A stretch of DNA of 60,198 bases from Desulfogranum japonicum DSM 18378 (GTDB lineage: Bacteria; Desulfobacterota; Desulfobulbia; Desulfobulbales; Desulfobulbaceae). The stretch spans positions 1 through 60,198 of the forward strand of contig NZ_AUCV01000040.1 in the NCBI RefSeq assembly GCF_000429945.1. Direction: 5' to 3'. Position numbers and translations under genes: made by a program. Below the pieces are notes generated by a model. That model made no database searches and was not told the origin of the DNA. It saw nothing but the letters and a program-made list of their open reading frames with translations. This document shows positions 36,981 to 46,186 of this stretch, one piece after another (position 1 is the stretch's first letter; every line of letters starts with the position of its first letter).

Positions 36981-37151
36981 GCCTGTTCATAAATGAGGAT
37001 TTTTGTTCAAGTTTAGGTAAGCGTAGACTCCGAGGCATGCGATAAATTTTACCACAGACATATATTTGATATCGGAGTCTACGCTTACCTTCGAGGATAA
37101 AATTTTGAGCATAACGCAGAAATTGGGCAAAAAGACTATTTATGGACAGGC
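36981..37151. mobile_element. MITE-like element, family 3, copy 2 (inverted)
   Basis: A 171-base copy in the opposite orientation to that at 35468, with ends gcctgttcataaatg and atttatggacaggc. It begins two bases after the birA stop codon and ends 20 bases before the bioY start, so it would be carried inside a birA-bioY transcript. Together the two copies enclose birA. Confidence 0.78.
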
Positions 37152-37171
37152 ATTACTGACAGGAGATACCC

Positions 37172-37741
37172 ATGCCTATTCCAATCGAACAAAAGAGCGA
37201 ATTGAACGTATCCCACCAGCTGTTGATGATGGTGTACAGCGGTATGATGGCGGCGCTTATTTCTGTGGGCGCCTATATTGCCGTCCCGGTTGGTCCGGTT
37301 CCCATTATTCTGCAGAATATGTTTGTGATGCTTGCCGGTCTTCTTCTTGGCAGCCGCTGGGGGCTGGCCAGTGTGGGAGTATATCTGCTGGCAGGGATCT
37401 GCGGATTACCGGTTTTCTCCGGCGGCGGCGCAGGACTTGGCCACCTTCTCGGGCCCACCGGAGGCTACCTGGTCAGCTACCTGCCCGCAGTATTTCTGAT
37501 TGGATTCATATCAGAGAAATCCGGACATATTCTCCTGCGGCTGCTCGCTCTGCTTCTCGGCAGCACCCTTGTCTATCTATTTGGAGTAGGCTGGTTACAA
37601 GTTGCCACGGGGATGACTGTTCAAAAGGCCATCGCCCTGGGAATGCTGCCATTTCTTGTTGGGGATGCGATAAAAATTGCGGCAGCATTGGCTGTTTCAA
37701 AAGCCCTTTTACCAATTATACAAGCAAAAGCGGCAAGGTAA
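37172..37741 (+). CDS. bioY: Biotin ECF transporter substrate-binding component BioY
   Basis: A 189-residue membrane protein with six hydrophobic segments. AALISVGAYIAVPVGPVPIILQNMFVMLAGLLLGSRWGLASVGVYLLAGICGLPVFSGGGAGLGHLLGPTGGYLVSY is the typical BioY region, containing PVP-x-LQ and the GG-AG-GPTGGYL motif. It captures biotin in the membrane and works with the ATPase and T component encoded next. ACAGGAGATA lies before the ATG. Confidence 0.95.
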   Translation: MPIPIEQKSELNVSHQLLMMVYSGMMAALISVGAYIAVPVGPVPIILQNMFVMLAGLLLGSRWGLASVGVYLLAGICGLPVFSGGGAGLGHLLGPTGGYLVSYLPAVFLIGFISEKSGHILLRLLALLLGSTLVYLFGVGWLQVATGMTVQKAIALGMLPFLVGDAIKIAAALAVSKALLPIIQAKAAR

Positions 37742-37749
37742 GCTAATCC

Positions 37750-38502
37750 GTGACTGCAATAATTGAGATACAAGACCTCTGTCATTTTTTTACCGATGGT
37801 ACCTGTGGCCTGGATCACATCAATCTGCGCATTGAACAGGGCAGTTTTGTAGTGATCGGGGGATGTAACGGATCAGGTAAAACCACTCTACTGCGACATT
37901 TCAACGGCCTTCTCCTGCCCACATCGGGTCAGGTGATAATTGACGGCATTCCTGTGGAAAGAGATTTACAGGCAATACGACAGAAGGTCGGCATGGTTTT
38001 CCAGGACAGCGACAACCAAATCGTGGGGGAGACGGTTCACGATGACGTGGCATTTGGTCCCGAGAACCTGGGACTTGAACGCCAGGAAATCGGCCGCCGT
38101 GTTGAAGAAGCCCTGCAAATAGTGTCCCTCTCAAAGCAACGGGATCTTCATCCGCACCTCCTCTCAGGAGGCCAGAAAAGAAGGTTGACCATTGCTTCCG
38201 TCCTGGCTATGCAACCACAGGTTCTGGTTTTTGACGAACCTTTTTCCAACCTTGATTACCCAAGCACCAAACAGGTTCTGCAACACATTGTTTCCCTACA
38301 GGACAAGGGGCATACCATAGTCCTGACCACCCATGAACTGGAAAAGGTCATCGCCCACTGTCAGCGGCTAATCATCATGCACCAGGGAAGAGTGGCCAGG
38401 GATGCCACCCCCGCATCACTCTTCAATGAGCTGGAACAATTCGGAATCCGCGAGCCCTGCTGCAGCCGGCATGGCATCCCCCAGGAATCATGGCTCAGCT
38501 GA
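37750..38502 (+). CDS. bioM: Biotin ECF transporter ATPase (BioM/EcfA)
   Basis: A 250-residue ABC ATPase with Walker A GGCNGSGKTTLL, Q-loop MVFQDSDNQIVGETVHDDVAFGPENLGL typical of ECF/CbiO ATPases, signature LLSGGQKRRLTIA, and Walker B VLVFDEPFSNLD. It starts with GTG at 37750, eight bases after bioY, and overlaps the next gene by 13 bases. It powers biotin uptake. Confidence 0.92.
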   Translation: MTAIIEIQDLCHFFTDGTCGLDHINLRIEQGSFVVIGGCNGSGKTTLLRHFNGLLLPTSGQVIIDGIPVERDLQAIRQKVGMVFQDSDNQIVGETVHDDVAFGPENLGLERQEIGRRVEEALQIVSLSKQRDLHPHLLSGGQKRRLTIASVLAMQPQVLVFDEPFSNLDYPSTKQVLQHIVSLQDKGHTIVLTTHELEKVIAHCQRLIIMHQGRVARDATPASLFNELEQFGIREPCCSRHGIPQESWLS

Positions 38503-39245
38503 CCAGTTTTTCCTATAGGCATGGCGCCTCCCTTCTGCATCAGCTTGATACCCGGTTCAAGCTGTTGTTTATGGTACTTCTCAGCCTGGCCGCCATCGAT
38601 ACCTCTTTTCTCTGGCTTTCCTTTGTAACGCTAAGTGTCATCCTTCTGCTTAGAGATGCCGGGGTAAACCTGCGACAGACAGCAAAGGAATTGAGATTCT
38701 TCTCTTTCTTTCTCCTCTTCGTTTTAGCCTCCAGAAGTCTGACAACAGATGGCACCACACTCTTTTCCTGGTGGATTTTTGCACCTACCATGCAGGGCCT
38801 GGAAGAAGGAGTACGGTTTTGCTGGCGAATCCTGCTGGTAATCCTGCTGAGCCTTGGGTTCATAGTATCCAGCAGGACCGGCGAAATCAAGGCCTCCATT
38901 GAGTTCTACCTTGCCAAGGTGCCGTTTATTCCGGAAAAAAAGGTCTCCACCATGCTCAGCCTGCTTCTCAGATTTATTCCTCTTATTTTTACTCGAATAC
39001 AGCAGACCATCGATGCCCAGAAGGCACGGTGCATTGAGGCACGTAAAAATCCCTATTACAGGTTGGTAAAACTCACCCTGCCGACAATGAGGCGAATTTT
39101 TCGTGACGGTGAACTGCTAGCCGTGGCCATGACATCCAGATGCTACAACGACAATCGAACGGGTTTAACGCTACAGTCATCAACGTTGGATTACATCGCC
39201 TGGCTGGTCGTGGGTACCGTAGTCATCTTACGCTGGTTCATCTGA
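38490..39245 (+). CDS. bioN: Biotin ECF transporter transmembrane component (BioN/EcfT)
   Basis: A 251-residue membrane protein of the CbiQ/EcfT family with about five membrane segments. It contains LLHQLDTRFKLLFMVLLSLAAI at the N-terminus and the coupling helices with A-R-G-type motifs (TIDAQKARCIEARKNPYYRLVKLTLPTMRRIF and AVAMTSRCYN). It links BioY to the ATPase. It overlaps the ATPase gene by 13 bases and ends the operon. Confidence 0.9.
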   Translation: MAQLTSFSYRHGASLLHQLDTRFKLLFMVLLSLAAIDTSFLWLSFVTLSVILLLRDAGVNLRQTAKELRFFSFFLLFVLASRSLTTDGTTLFSWWIFAPTMQGLEEGVRFCWRILLVILLSLGFIVSSRTGEIKASIEFYLAKVPFIPEKKVSTMLSLLLRFIPLIFTRIQQTIDAQKARCIEARKNPYYRLVKLTLPTMRRIFRDGELLAVAMTSRCYNDNRTGLTLQSSTLDYIAWLVVGTVVILRWFI

Positions 39246-39253
39246 ATACAACC

Positions 39254-39345
39254 CGTAACTGATCACAGACACTCCACCTAGTCTACCGCTGGTCGCTTAT
39301 CTCTTTGGATGATCAGTATTTCACGCATAGATAAGCTACAGCCAA
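39254..39345. repeat. Dispersed palindromic element, family 2, partial copy
   Basis: Begins GTAACTGATCACAGAC like the copy at 28104 and continues with ctggtcgctta and gcatagataagcta. The right end is lost. It lies nine bases after the stop codon of the biotin operon. Confidence 0.6.
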
Positions 39346-39476
39346 TATTATGCTTGACTACATAGCTGATAAGCATATTTAATACCTGCCAAATATAGAG
39401 CCCTATGGAAATTTCTTCCTAAAATGTTGGGAAAAAACCAAAATTATTCAAAAGATGGTCATATGGAGATCAGTGA

Positions 39477-41120
39477 ATGTCGTTTGTTGATAAAATAGTG
39501 GACAGCAGAACCTCTGTCGATGGAATATATGTGGAAAACTTTGACGGATTGCGCGCTGTAGCTGCTTTAATGGTTATGTGTATGCATGCCAAAACCATTC
39601 CGACTTTAGCTGGTGGAGCACCTGGTGTCTGGATATTTTTTGCTCTGAGTGGGTATCTTTTGTATTCTGGTTTTATTAAATATTCTGAGTCAATTTCTGT
39701 GAAATATATCTTTTCGTATTTGACCCGCAGAATTTTCAGAATATTCCCTCTCTACATATTTTTTGCATATGTCTACGCTTTTCTCTTCAAGGGATGGACG
39801 TATGATCAGCAAAAATCCTTTTTTCTTGTTCAGTTCTTCTTTCTTAAAGACATGTTGCATCTCTGGACTGTCAGGACAGAGATGGTGCTGTATCTGCTTC
39901 TGCCTCTTATCATGTTACTCTTATTTTTTATTAAAAATAAGACGTTAAAATGGGTGATTCTTATTCTCCTGGCTTTGGCCAATATAATACTTTTTAAAAA
40001 TTACCAGATATCCATACTGGGGACACGAAATCACCTTGCTATATTTCTGCTGGGTATGGCGGCAGTACATCTCAATGTGTACATTCCCCGACGTCTCGCC
40101 CCATGGTTTGCCTATGGGGCCCTTGCACTCATCCTGCTTCTCAGTACTTTTTCACCATGGACCGCACCCCTTCGAGAAATACTGGGAGTAGTGGAGAGGC
40201 CTTTGATGTATAAATATGTCTGGGTATTTTACCCTTTGTGCCTCCTCCTTCTTCTCTCGCTGAGTCGTTTCAAGAGCAGGTTTTGGTCCAACAGATGGCT
40301 GCGGCTCATTGGTGTCTGCGGTTACGGCTTTTACCTCTGGCACCCCATGGTAATTGAACTGGTCCGAGGATGGGGATTGGACAGTTTTTTTTGGTACCAG
40401 GTCGCCTGTTATTCGCTGAATACTATACTTTCCATAACCACCTATATTTTGATAGAAAAGCCAGGAATAGCTTTTGGCAGACTGCTTTCCCGCTGGGTAC
40501 AAAGGGATAAATCAATATTGTTTGGCTTGCGGCCCTGGGCTGTCTGCCTCCTTGTAATAGTACTTTTCTGTTCGTATCGGCAGGATTTTCTTCTCGAGAA
40601 AAGAAACCACATTGAACTGACCATTTACTCACCAAGTGATACGGTAACAAAGTTTTTCTTTGCAGACGAGACAGGCTTCAGAGAAGAAAAATCAGCGGCG
40701 GTCCATATCAAGGGCGGAGCATGGCAGACTGTAAGAACTTCTTTCCCTGAATTTTCTTTTAATAAAATCAGATTCGACCCAGGTGGAGAAGCAGGCATAT
40801 ACCGAGTTAAAAATATCACAATGCACTATCCCAATAATGACAAAGAAGTCGTGTTCGATTTGAATGCATTTTCTGTCGGACAACAGATTGACATGCTTCA
40901 TGTCGATAAAAACACATTAATCATTGAGACAAGCAAAAAGTCAGATGATCCAATACTATACTACGAGGGGCACATCCCTTCTAACCTCATGAATTCGCGT
41001 AATATTATCAGCTTTATATTTATCATGGGGTTTGCTGGAATATTCGCAGGGTGTATTGTAATGGATAAAATTTTCGCTTGGGATCTGGGCAGAAGAAGTG
41101 GTGAGTTAACTTGCAGCTAA
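39477..41120 (+). CDS. Acyltransferase 3 family membrane protein (OafA/YrhL-like)
   Basis: A 547-residue protein. The N-terminal acyltransferase-3 domain starts VENFDGLRAVAALMVMCMHAKT, with the conserved Arg and His, and has about ten membrane segments up to residue 350 (CGYGFYLWHPMVIELV is the typical WH-P motif). A C-terminal soluble region of about 160 residues (about 365-525) with a final membrane segment is probably periplasmic. Such enzymes O-acylate surface polysaccharides or lipids. The local sequence is more AT-rich than its neighbours in the first 700 bases, which hints at acquisition. A good GGAGAT lies upstream. Confidence 0.82.
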   Translation: MSFVDKIVDSRTSVDGIYVENFDGLRAVAALMVMCMHAKTIPTLAGGAPGVWIFFALSGYLLYSGFIKYSESISVKYIFSYLTRRIFRIFPLYIFFAYVYAFLFKGWTYDQQKSFFLVQFFFLKDMLHLWTVRTEMVLYLLLPLIMLLLFFIKNKTLKWVILILLALANIILFKNYQISILGTRNHLAIFLLGMAAVHLNVYIPRRLAPWFAYGALALILLLSTFSPWTAPLREILGVVERPLMYKYVWVFYPLCLLLLLSLSRFKSRFWSNRWLRLIGVCGYGFYLWHPMVIELVRGWGLDSFFWYQVACYSLNTILSITTYILIEKPGIAFGRLLSRWVQRDKSILFGLRPWAVCLLVIVLFCSYRQDFLLEKRNHIELTIYSPSDTVTKFFFADETGFREEKSAAVHIKGGAWQTVRTSFPEFSFNKIRFDPGGEAGIYRVKNITMHYPNNDKEVVFDLNAFSVGQQIDMLHVDKNTLIIETSKKSDDPILYYEGHIPSNLMNSRNIISFIFIMGFAGIFAGCIVMDKIFAWDLGRRSGELTCS

Positions 41121-41299
41121 CAACGGAGATTGTACAATCTCCCAAAAGGCTGTCCGGCAATCCGGCAATAGGCATTTTAGAAAAATAAACGCAGCCACAT
41201 AGTTAATATGACCAGTAGTATTTTTCTGAAGCAACAGCGAGCTGAGAAAAAAGGGCGTTCCCGGACAGCCTCCAGATAGAGAGTTCTCCCCTTACCAGA

Positions 41300-41695
41300 T
41301 TACTCCTTGTGGTACTGCTTGAATTCCTCTGCCGGTTCTCTATCGGAATATATGTAGAGAGAATTCCCGATGGGATCTACTACTGAAAACCCTCTGTCTC
41401 CCCAAGGGTGATCTTCCAGCGGCATGGCAACCTGCAGGCCAGCTGTGGTTAACCTGTTGTGTTCCGTATCAACATCATCAACTTTAAAATTAAGAGTAAT
41501 ACCCGCCCCAGCATATGTCGGCATATTCTCCTGCGGTTGCATGAACTGAATGGTGGGGCCTTGTTCACCAATTCTCAAATTGACATACCAACCACAATCA
41601 AAAATAACTTTTGCTGCAAAATATTGACTATAAAACTCGCGACAGGCATCAACCTCATTTGTGCAAAAGCATGTAGACAGCTCATTCGTTTTCAT
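41300..41695 (-). CDS. VOC-family (glyoxalase/bleomycin-resistance-like) protein
   Basis: A 131-residue protein with the two beta-alpha-beta-beta-beta units of the vicinal-oxygen-chelate fold: CTNEVDACREFYSQYFAAKV and LNFKVDDVDTEHNRLTTAGL, then PLEDHPWGDRGFSVVDPIGNSLYIY. Substrate unknown. The start at 41695 was chosen because AAGGAG lies six bases before it and the family N-terminus begins there. Confidence 0.85.
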   Translation of the reverse strand: MKTNELSTCFCTNEVDACREFYSQYFAAKVIFDCGWYVNLRIGEQGPTIQFMQPQENMPTYAGAGITLNFKVDDVDTEHNRLTTAGLQVAMPLEDHPWGDRGFSVVDPIGNSLYIYSDREPAEEFKQYHKE

Positions 41696-41780
41696 TGCAT
41701 CTCCTTGTACAATCATTTTTTGTTTCTTTTCAATGCAGGTCAGTTATCCCCGTGGCCATAAAAAGCTATTGTGCAAGAAT

Positions 41781-42437
41781 TCATTGTTTATAGATCTCAT
41801 CAGCCCTCAGGTACGTATTTTTACAATTCAAAACGTCTATCAGTTGAGACCAGGCAATAAAGCCTTTGAGTATCGCAGGTCTTTTGGGACTAATGAGAAC
41901 CTTGCCAACCCCTTTTTCCATTAAAAATGATGGCGATGCAAAATATTTTGCTGATGCAAGAATAATTAAATGAACTTTTGGACAATCACGGTTAATTTCA
42001 GAAAATAATTCTTGAATATAATCTTCTTCCTTCTCAAATTCATAACATTGCTGTGACCCGAGTCCTTGTTGCGATTTTGCTTCTACAATTACAATATCTT
42101 TATCAGAAAAAAGACATAGGTCAAAGGTTCGCTTTTGCGGCAAGGCATCCTTTCCGTTTTGTATTCTTTCTTTATTAACCTCCTTTATTCTTCTATTATT
42201 TTGATACAATACATCTCTGTATAAACACACTTCATATCCAACCTCCCAACACAGAGATTCGTTCAAATGTATTTCATTGACAAACCCAGGTACTAGCGAA
42301 GTAACGCCATTCAAAAAACGTATAAATTTGGTTATTTTTTCAGTTTCATTCAGCTCATGAAACAGTTCAGAGCAAAAATACCTTTCTTCCCTGCTTATTG
42401 ATTCCCATTTTTCGTTTCCCAAATATTGAATAGTCAA
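41781..42437 (-). CDS. Hypothetical protein with PD-(D/E)XK-like motif
   Basis: A 218-residue AT-rich gene. RTFDLCLFSDKDIVIVEAKSQQG has the D-(x)n-E-x-K arrangement of PD-(D/E)XK nucleases, and the preceding helix-rich part is family-unknown. It has no restriction partner nearby. Low GC content relative to neighbours suggests horizontal origin. It may be a stand-alone defence or repair nuclease, but this is inference from one motif. The gap 42438-42654 upstream holds nothing I recognise. Confidence 0.5.
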   Translation of the reverse strand: MTIQYLGNEKWESISREERYFCSELFHELNETEKITKFIRFLNGVTSLVPGFVNEIHLNESLCWEVGYEVCLYRDVLYQNNRRIKEVNKERIQNGKDALPQKRTFDLCLFSDKDIVIVEAKSQQGLGSQQCYEFEKEEDYIQELFSEINRDCPKVHLIILASAKYFASPSFLMEKGVGKVLISPKRPAILKGFIAWSQLIDVLNCKNTYLRADEIYKQ

Positions 42438-42654
42438 ATTATACCCTTTAAACAGAAGGACAGGAGTAATCTAAGGACAAAAGCGTGGTGAGGCGAAAGG
42501 GTTAGCTTTGGACGGTCACGTGTAGCTGGTCACTGAATTAAAAATACTGGTTTTTCAACAAATTACATCCACGTTGACCTGTTGGTGTACACACACTTTT
42601 TTCATTTATTGTTGGACACGCTCGTTAATACTTCGTCTTTCTTTCGCTCTACAT

Positions 42655-43002
42655 TTACCCTGCCGTATAGAATTTTGTCCAACACACCAGTAGAATGCAT
42701 GCGAAAATCACCCAAATAACGGTTGCCAGCGATAATGTCCAGGCTAAATTATACTTCAAGCTCAAAGTATAAACTGCAATCAAATACGCCGCATAAGGGA
42801 TGAGAGAATACAGGCCAAATAAAGCGGTGACTCTTAAATCACCCATTACTCTTTCAGTTCCCACGATATAGTGTGCAATGAGTGCAAACGTTGGAAATAA
42901 TGGAACTAACCCCGACACAAAAAAGCTTCGACTTTTAGAAAGCAAAGCAATCAGTAACACGGCAATCGCACCTAGCAAGCATTTTAAAAACAAGGAAATC
43001 AT
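42655..43002 (-). CDS. glpM: GlpM-family membrane protein
   Basis: A 115-residue inner-membrane protein with four hydrophobic segments. LVPLFPTFALIAHYIVGTERVM and LFGLYSLIPYAAYL match the GlpM family very closely in length and pattern. GlpM is named for its genetic link with the glycerol-3-phosphate regulon in Pseudomonas; its molecular role is not settled. No glp genes are nearby. The gap 43003-43318 holds nothing I can support. Confidence 0.88.
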   Translation of the reverse strand: MISLFLKCLLGAIAVLLIALLSKSRSFFVSGLVPLFPTFALIAHYIVGTERVMGDLRVTALFGLYSLIPYAAYLIAVYTLSLKYNLAWTLSLATVIWVIFACILLVCWTKFYTAG

Positions 43003-43318
43003 CTAATTATCTTCCTTTTAATACTCAAAGCCCATTTTCTTATGAAAATGTACCATAGCTTAATCTATTATTGGCAGTGCTCTCGCATTAGTATTCTTTG
43101 CAATATAGCTTTGTTTTGTTGGCTTCATATGTAATCCCAGCAGAACTGCCGGCCATCACCATTCCTCATAATCCACTGTTATTACACACAAATCAAAAGA
43201 ATCTCTGATATCTGGCAGCCGTTACTCCAATGAGAAACGACTTGTATATATCTGTACAGATGACATGTGTTTCAATGTCAGCATAGCAAGGTGAACACAA
43301 ACTCAATCCGTCCACTTT

Positions 43319-43708
43319 TTATTTTACAAGATTTAGCTTCACCGCAACCTCTCCCCCTGATTTGTCAAAACCTCCTGAAGGCTCAACGTGTAAAAGTTTA
43401 TGTGAATTGACCCATAGTTTGCCATCAAGGCTTGCCCAATATTTGTACAAATAGATATCTTCTTTGAGGCTTACCATGACTTCTGAAGAGGCTTCTTCAG
43501 TAAAGATATTCCCTGTCACAGCGAATTTTATGGGAAACTTGGTACTTGCTGGAATAAAGACGATATGATCCTCGGCAGCATTGCCAGGCTCACCGATTGT
43601 AACGACAGGCTTTGTTTCAATAAGAGAAGCTGACGGAGTATTCATTGATGCGCAGCCGGATAATACTAAAAACGAAAAGCTGAAACAAAGGAAGCTGATT
43701 AAACGCAT
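43319..43708 (-). CDS. Putative lipoprotein
   Basis: A 129-residue exported protein with a type II signal peptide ending in the lipobox LSGC (residues about 16-19), followed by a short Ser-rich linker and a small beta-rich domain of about 90 residues. Function unknown. Confidence 0.7.
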   Translation of the reverse strand: MRLISFLCFSFSFLVLSGCASMNTPSASLIETKPVVTIGEPGNAAEDHIVFIPASTKFPIKFAVTGNIFTEEASSEVMVSLKEDIYLYKYWASLDGKLWVNSHKLLHVEPSGGFDKSGGEVAVKLNLVK

Positions 43709-43736
43709 GGTATCACCTTGTAAAAGAGTTCAGTGA

Positions 43737-43909
43737 GTGTTTGTCCATAAATAACCTTTTCGCTCGATAGCTTTGTTATTTTCAAAACTTGATCATCGGA
43801 GGTAAGCGACCAGCGGTGAGAGTTCGTGGAGTACCTGGGATCAGTTACCTGTGGGAAATATTGAGTATGCTTTACTCACAATCGAAAACCCTCATTTCTG
43901 GACAGACAC
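43737..43909. mobile_element. MITE-like element, family 3, copy 3, with family 2 core
   Basis: Ends tgtttgtccataaat and catttctggacagacac match family 3, but the centre (ggtaagcgaccagcggtgag to gggatcagttac) matches the reverse complement of family 2 (28104 copy). It is therefore a composite of two repeat families in one element. Confidence 0.65.
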
Positions 43910-43933
43910 GAGTTTCAGTTACAAAATGCCAGT

Positions 43934-44659
43934 TCAGGCCAGGTCTTTTACCTCGCGGGAGGCTATATCAACCCATTTTTTATGAAATTTTTTATATTGT
44001 TTTGGATACAATCTGGCATTCTTCAGAATTTCTTCGAATATAGATTTGGCTTTCTCGTTTTGGCCCTGTTTTTTCAACAATACGGCATATCGGCATTTTG
44101 CCTCTTCATCAGCAGCATCGATAAATGCTTCGTATGCGGCTAACGCCCCAACAATATTCCCTGTATTTTCAAGCAATTTTGCTTTTGCAAACTGCAGGTC
44201 CTTTGAAAGTTTATTACCTGAAACTTTGATTATTTCATTGAGATAGCCTGATGCTTTTTCATTCTGGTTCAGATAGAGGTGCGAGTAGAAAAGACCTTCG
44301 AGAATATATTGGTCGTTTTTATGGGCACCGACACGGCATTCTTCAAGCAGGGAAATTGATTCATGATATTGCTGGTTTTCGAAGTATGCCCCTGCTAAAT
44401 TGATTTTATTTTGAATAGTATCTGCAATATCGAGATTTCTCTGCAGTTGTTTAATTCTTTTCCTGGGGCTGGCGTATCTCACTTTTTGTATTTTTGCACT
44501 TTGTTGTGCTTCTGGCAGGTATTCGACAAAAAAATAAACGATTGAACCTACAAGCGGAAAAAATATGATTAAAAATATCCAACCATACCTCCCTGTTCTG
44601 CCAGCGTGAACAGCAAAGTAGATTTGTATTATCAGCTCAAAAACTCCTAAAATATGCAT
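43934..44659 (-). CDS. Membrane-anchored TPR protein
   Basis: A 241-residue protein. The N-terminus MHILGVFELIIQIYFAVHAGRTGRYGWIFLIIFFPLVGSIVYFFVEYLPE has two membrane segments like those in phospholipase D N-terminal (PLDc_N) anchors. It is followed by cytosolic TPR-like helices (about 80-240) such as NLAGAYFENQQYHESISLLEECR and ALAAYEAFIDAADEEAKCRYAVLLKKQGQNEKAKSIFEEIL. The start at 44659 has CAGGAG upstream. Similar proteins occur alone in many Gram-negative genomes; function unknown. The 461-base gap 44660-45120 upstream holds no gene I can support. Confidence 0.75.
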   Translation of the reverse strand: MHILGVFELIIQIYFAVHAGRTGRYGWIFLIIFFPLVGSIVYFFVEYLPEAQQSAKIQKVRYASPRKRIKQLQRNLDIADTIQNKINLAGAYFENQQYHESISLLEECRVGAHKNDQYILEGLFYSHLYLNQNEKASGYLNEIIKVSGNKLSKDLQFAKAKLLENTGNIVGALAAYEAFIDAADEEAKCRYAVLLKKQGQNEKAKSIFEEILKNARLYPKQYKKFHKKWVDIASREVKDLA

Positions 44660-45120
44660 TACATGCTCCTGTTCGTGCCTAACGGGTACGTGACCCCATG
44701 ATTGCAACCTGTTCCCTATGTCTCAGATGTGGGCAGGTACCAATTTTTTATTAGCGCTTAACCAAATATCCGATAAAAAGCAAATTTTTATTACCATCCC
44801 ATAGACAAAAGCCCTTTGGGTATGATGTAATAAACTATCGCATTATTTCATACATATCTGACTCAATATCAACGAGTTGAGCATAACCCGGCCCGGAATT
44901 CCCACTCGTATAGTATACTGCAGTGGATGCGAGGCACCAGAGATGCAGCCGCCTCAAACCAGTGGAACCGCAAGTGGTCACAGTTTTCGCGGTCATGACT
45001 GCCCGTACAGGCTGGCTAACCTGAGTCTACATTTACCAGCAAGTGTTCGTAAACAAAACAGATTCTCCAAAATCTGCTCGCCCCGCAGGTGACCTTTTTA
45101 AAGGAAGGACTGAACCAAAT

Positions 45121-46185
45121 ATGGCCCGATTCATAAAGAGTAATGAACCAAGCGCCGGGAAGGCGCCAGGATCGCTTGTATTTATCGGAAATCAGAAGCT
45201 TGACCAAAGTATCATAAAGATATCGGCATTTGACGCGCATGAACTGAATGAGTACACAATTGAGGACGTGGATGAATGTACCAGATACCTGACACCTGAT
45301 TCCGTTACCTGGGTGTCGGTGTATGGGCTTCACGATACAGACAACATCAAACGCCTCGGTGAATTATTCTCCATTCACCCTCTTGTGCTCGAAGATATTC
45401 TCAACACCGGGCAACGGCCAAAATTCGAGGAATATGATGAGTATATCTTTCTGGTTTTGAAAATCCTCAGATTTGACACCGAATCAATGTTAGTTCAGGG
45501 CGACCAGCTGTCTATCGTACTGGGAGATAACTATCTTATCTCATTTCACGAACAACCGGTTGACATTTTTCAGCCGGTACGTGAGAGAATACGTAAACAT
45601 CGAGGCAGAATCAGACAGGGTAAATCCGACTATCTGGCCTATGCCCTTTTAGATACAGTGGTTGATAATTACATTATCTGCATAGAGAAGATTGGCTGCA
45701 ATGTTGAAGAGCTGGAGGAGGCGGTACTTGAAGATCCCTCACCCGACATTCTCAGCCAGATCACAAACTATAAAAGGGAAGTGAACTATCTACGAAAAAC
45801 CATCAGGCCTGCCCGGGAACTGATAATCAGCCTGGCCCACTGCGACAATGAGATACTCAGGGAATCGACGACACCATACCTCAAAGATCTCAAGGATCTC
45901 ATTTCTCATGCTGTCGAAGCAACTGATAATTACCGAGAAATGCTTTCTGATCAACTGGGCATCTACAACACGGCGATAGGAAACAGGCTCAATGAAATCA
46001 TGAAGATCCTGACCATATTTGCCGCGATTTTTATTCCACTTACCTTTATAGCCGGGATATATGGTACCAATTTTGAAAATGTTCCGGAGTTGAAATACAA
46101 ATACAGTTATTATTTCTTTTGGGGGATCATGGCCACAGTTGCCATATTGATGATACGTTTTTTCAAGAAAAAAGGATGGATGTAA
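45121..46185 (+). CDS. corA: CorA-family divalent cation transporter
   Basis: A 354-residue protein with a large N-terminal cytoplasmic domain (VTWVSVYGLHDTDNIKRLGELFSIHPLVLEDILNTGQRPKFEEYDEYIFLVLKIL), a long coiled helix and two C-terminal membrane segments. The selectivity loop normally YGMNF reads YGTNFENVPEL, so the invariant GMN Met is Thr. This may alter ion choice (Mg, Co or efflux); function by homology is divalent metal transport. The ATG at 45121 has AAGGAAGG upstream; an upstream ATG in frame lacks family sequence. Confidence 0.87.
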   Translation: MARFIKSNEPSAGKAPGSLVFIGNQKLDQSIIKISAFDAHELNEYTIEDVDECTRYLTPDSVTWVSVYGLHDTDNIKRLGELFSIHPLVLEDILNTGQRPKFEEYDEYIFLVLKILRFDTESMLVQGDQLSIVLGDNYLISFHEQPVDIFQPVRERIRKHRGRIRQGKSDYLAYALLDTVVDNYIICIEKIGCNVEELEEAVLEDPSPDILSQITNYKREVNYLRKTIRPARELIISLAHCDNEILRESTTPYLKDLKDLISHAVEATDNYREMLSDQLGIYNTAIGNRLNEIMKILTIFAAIFIPLTFIAGIYGTNFENVPELKYKYSYYFFWGIMATVAILMIRFFKKKGWM

Positions 46186-46186
46186 C

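Noticed and set aside
37066-37746. Long alternative frame across bioY
   Set aside because: It begins in the MITE-like element and is the +1 shadow of the clear BioY frame.
44877-45092. Open reading frame of 71 codons upstream of corA
   Set aside because: No domain or ribosome site; most likely non-coding.
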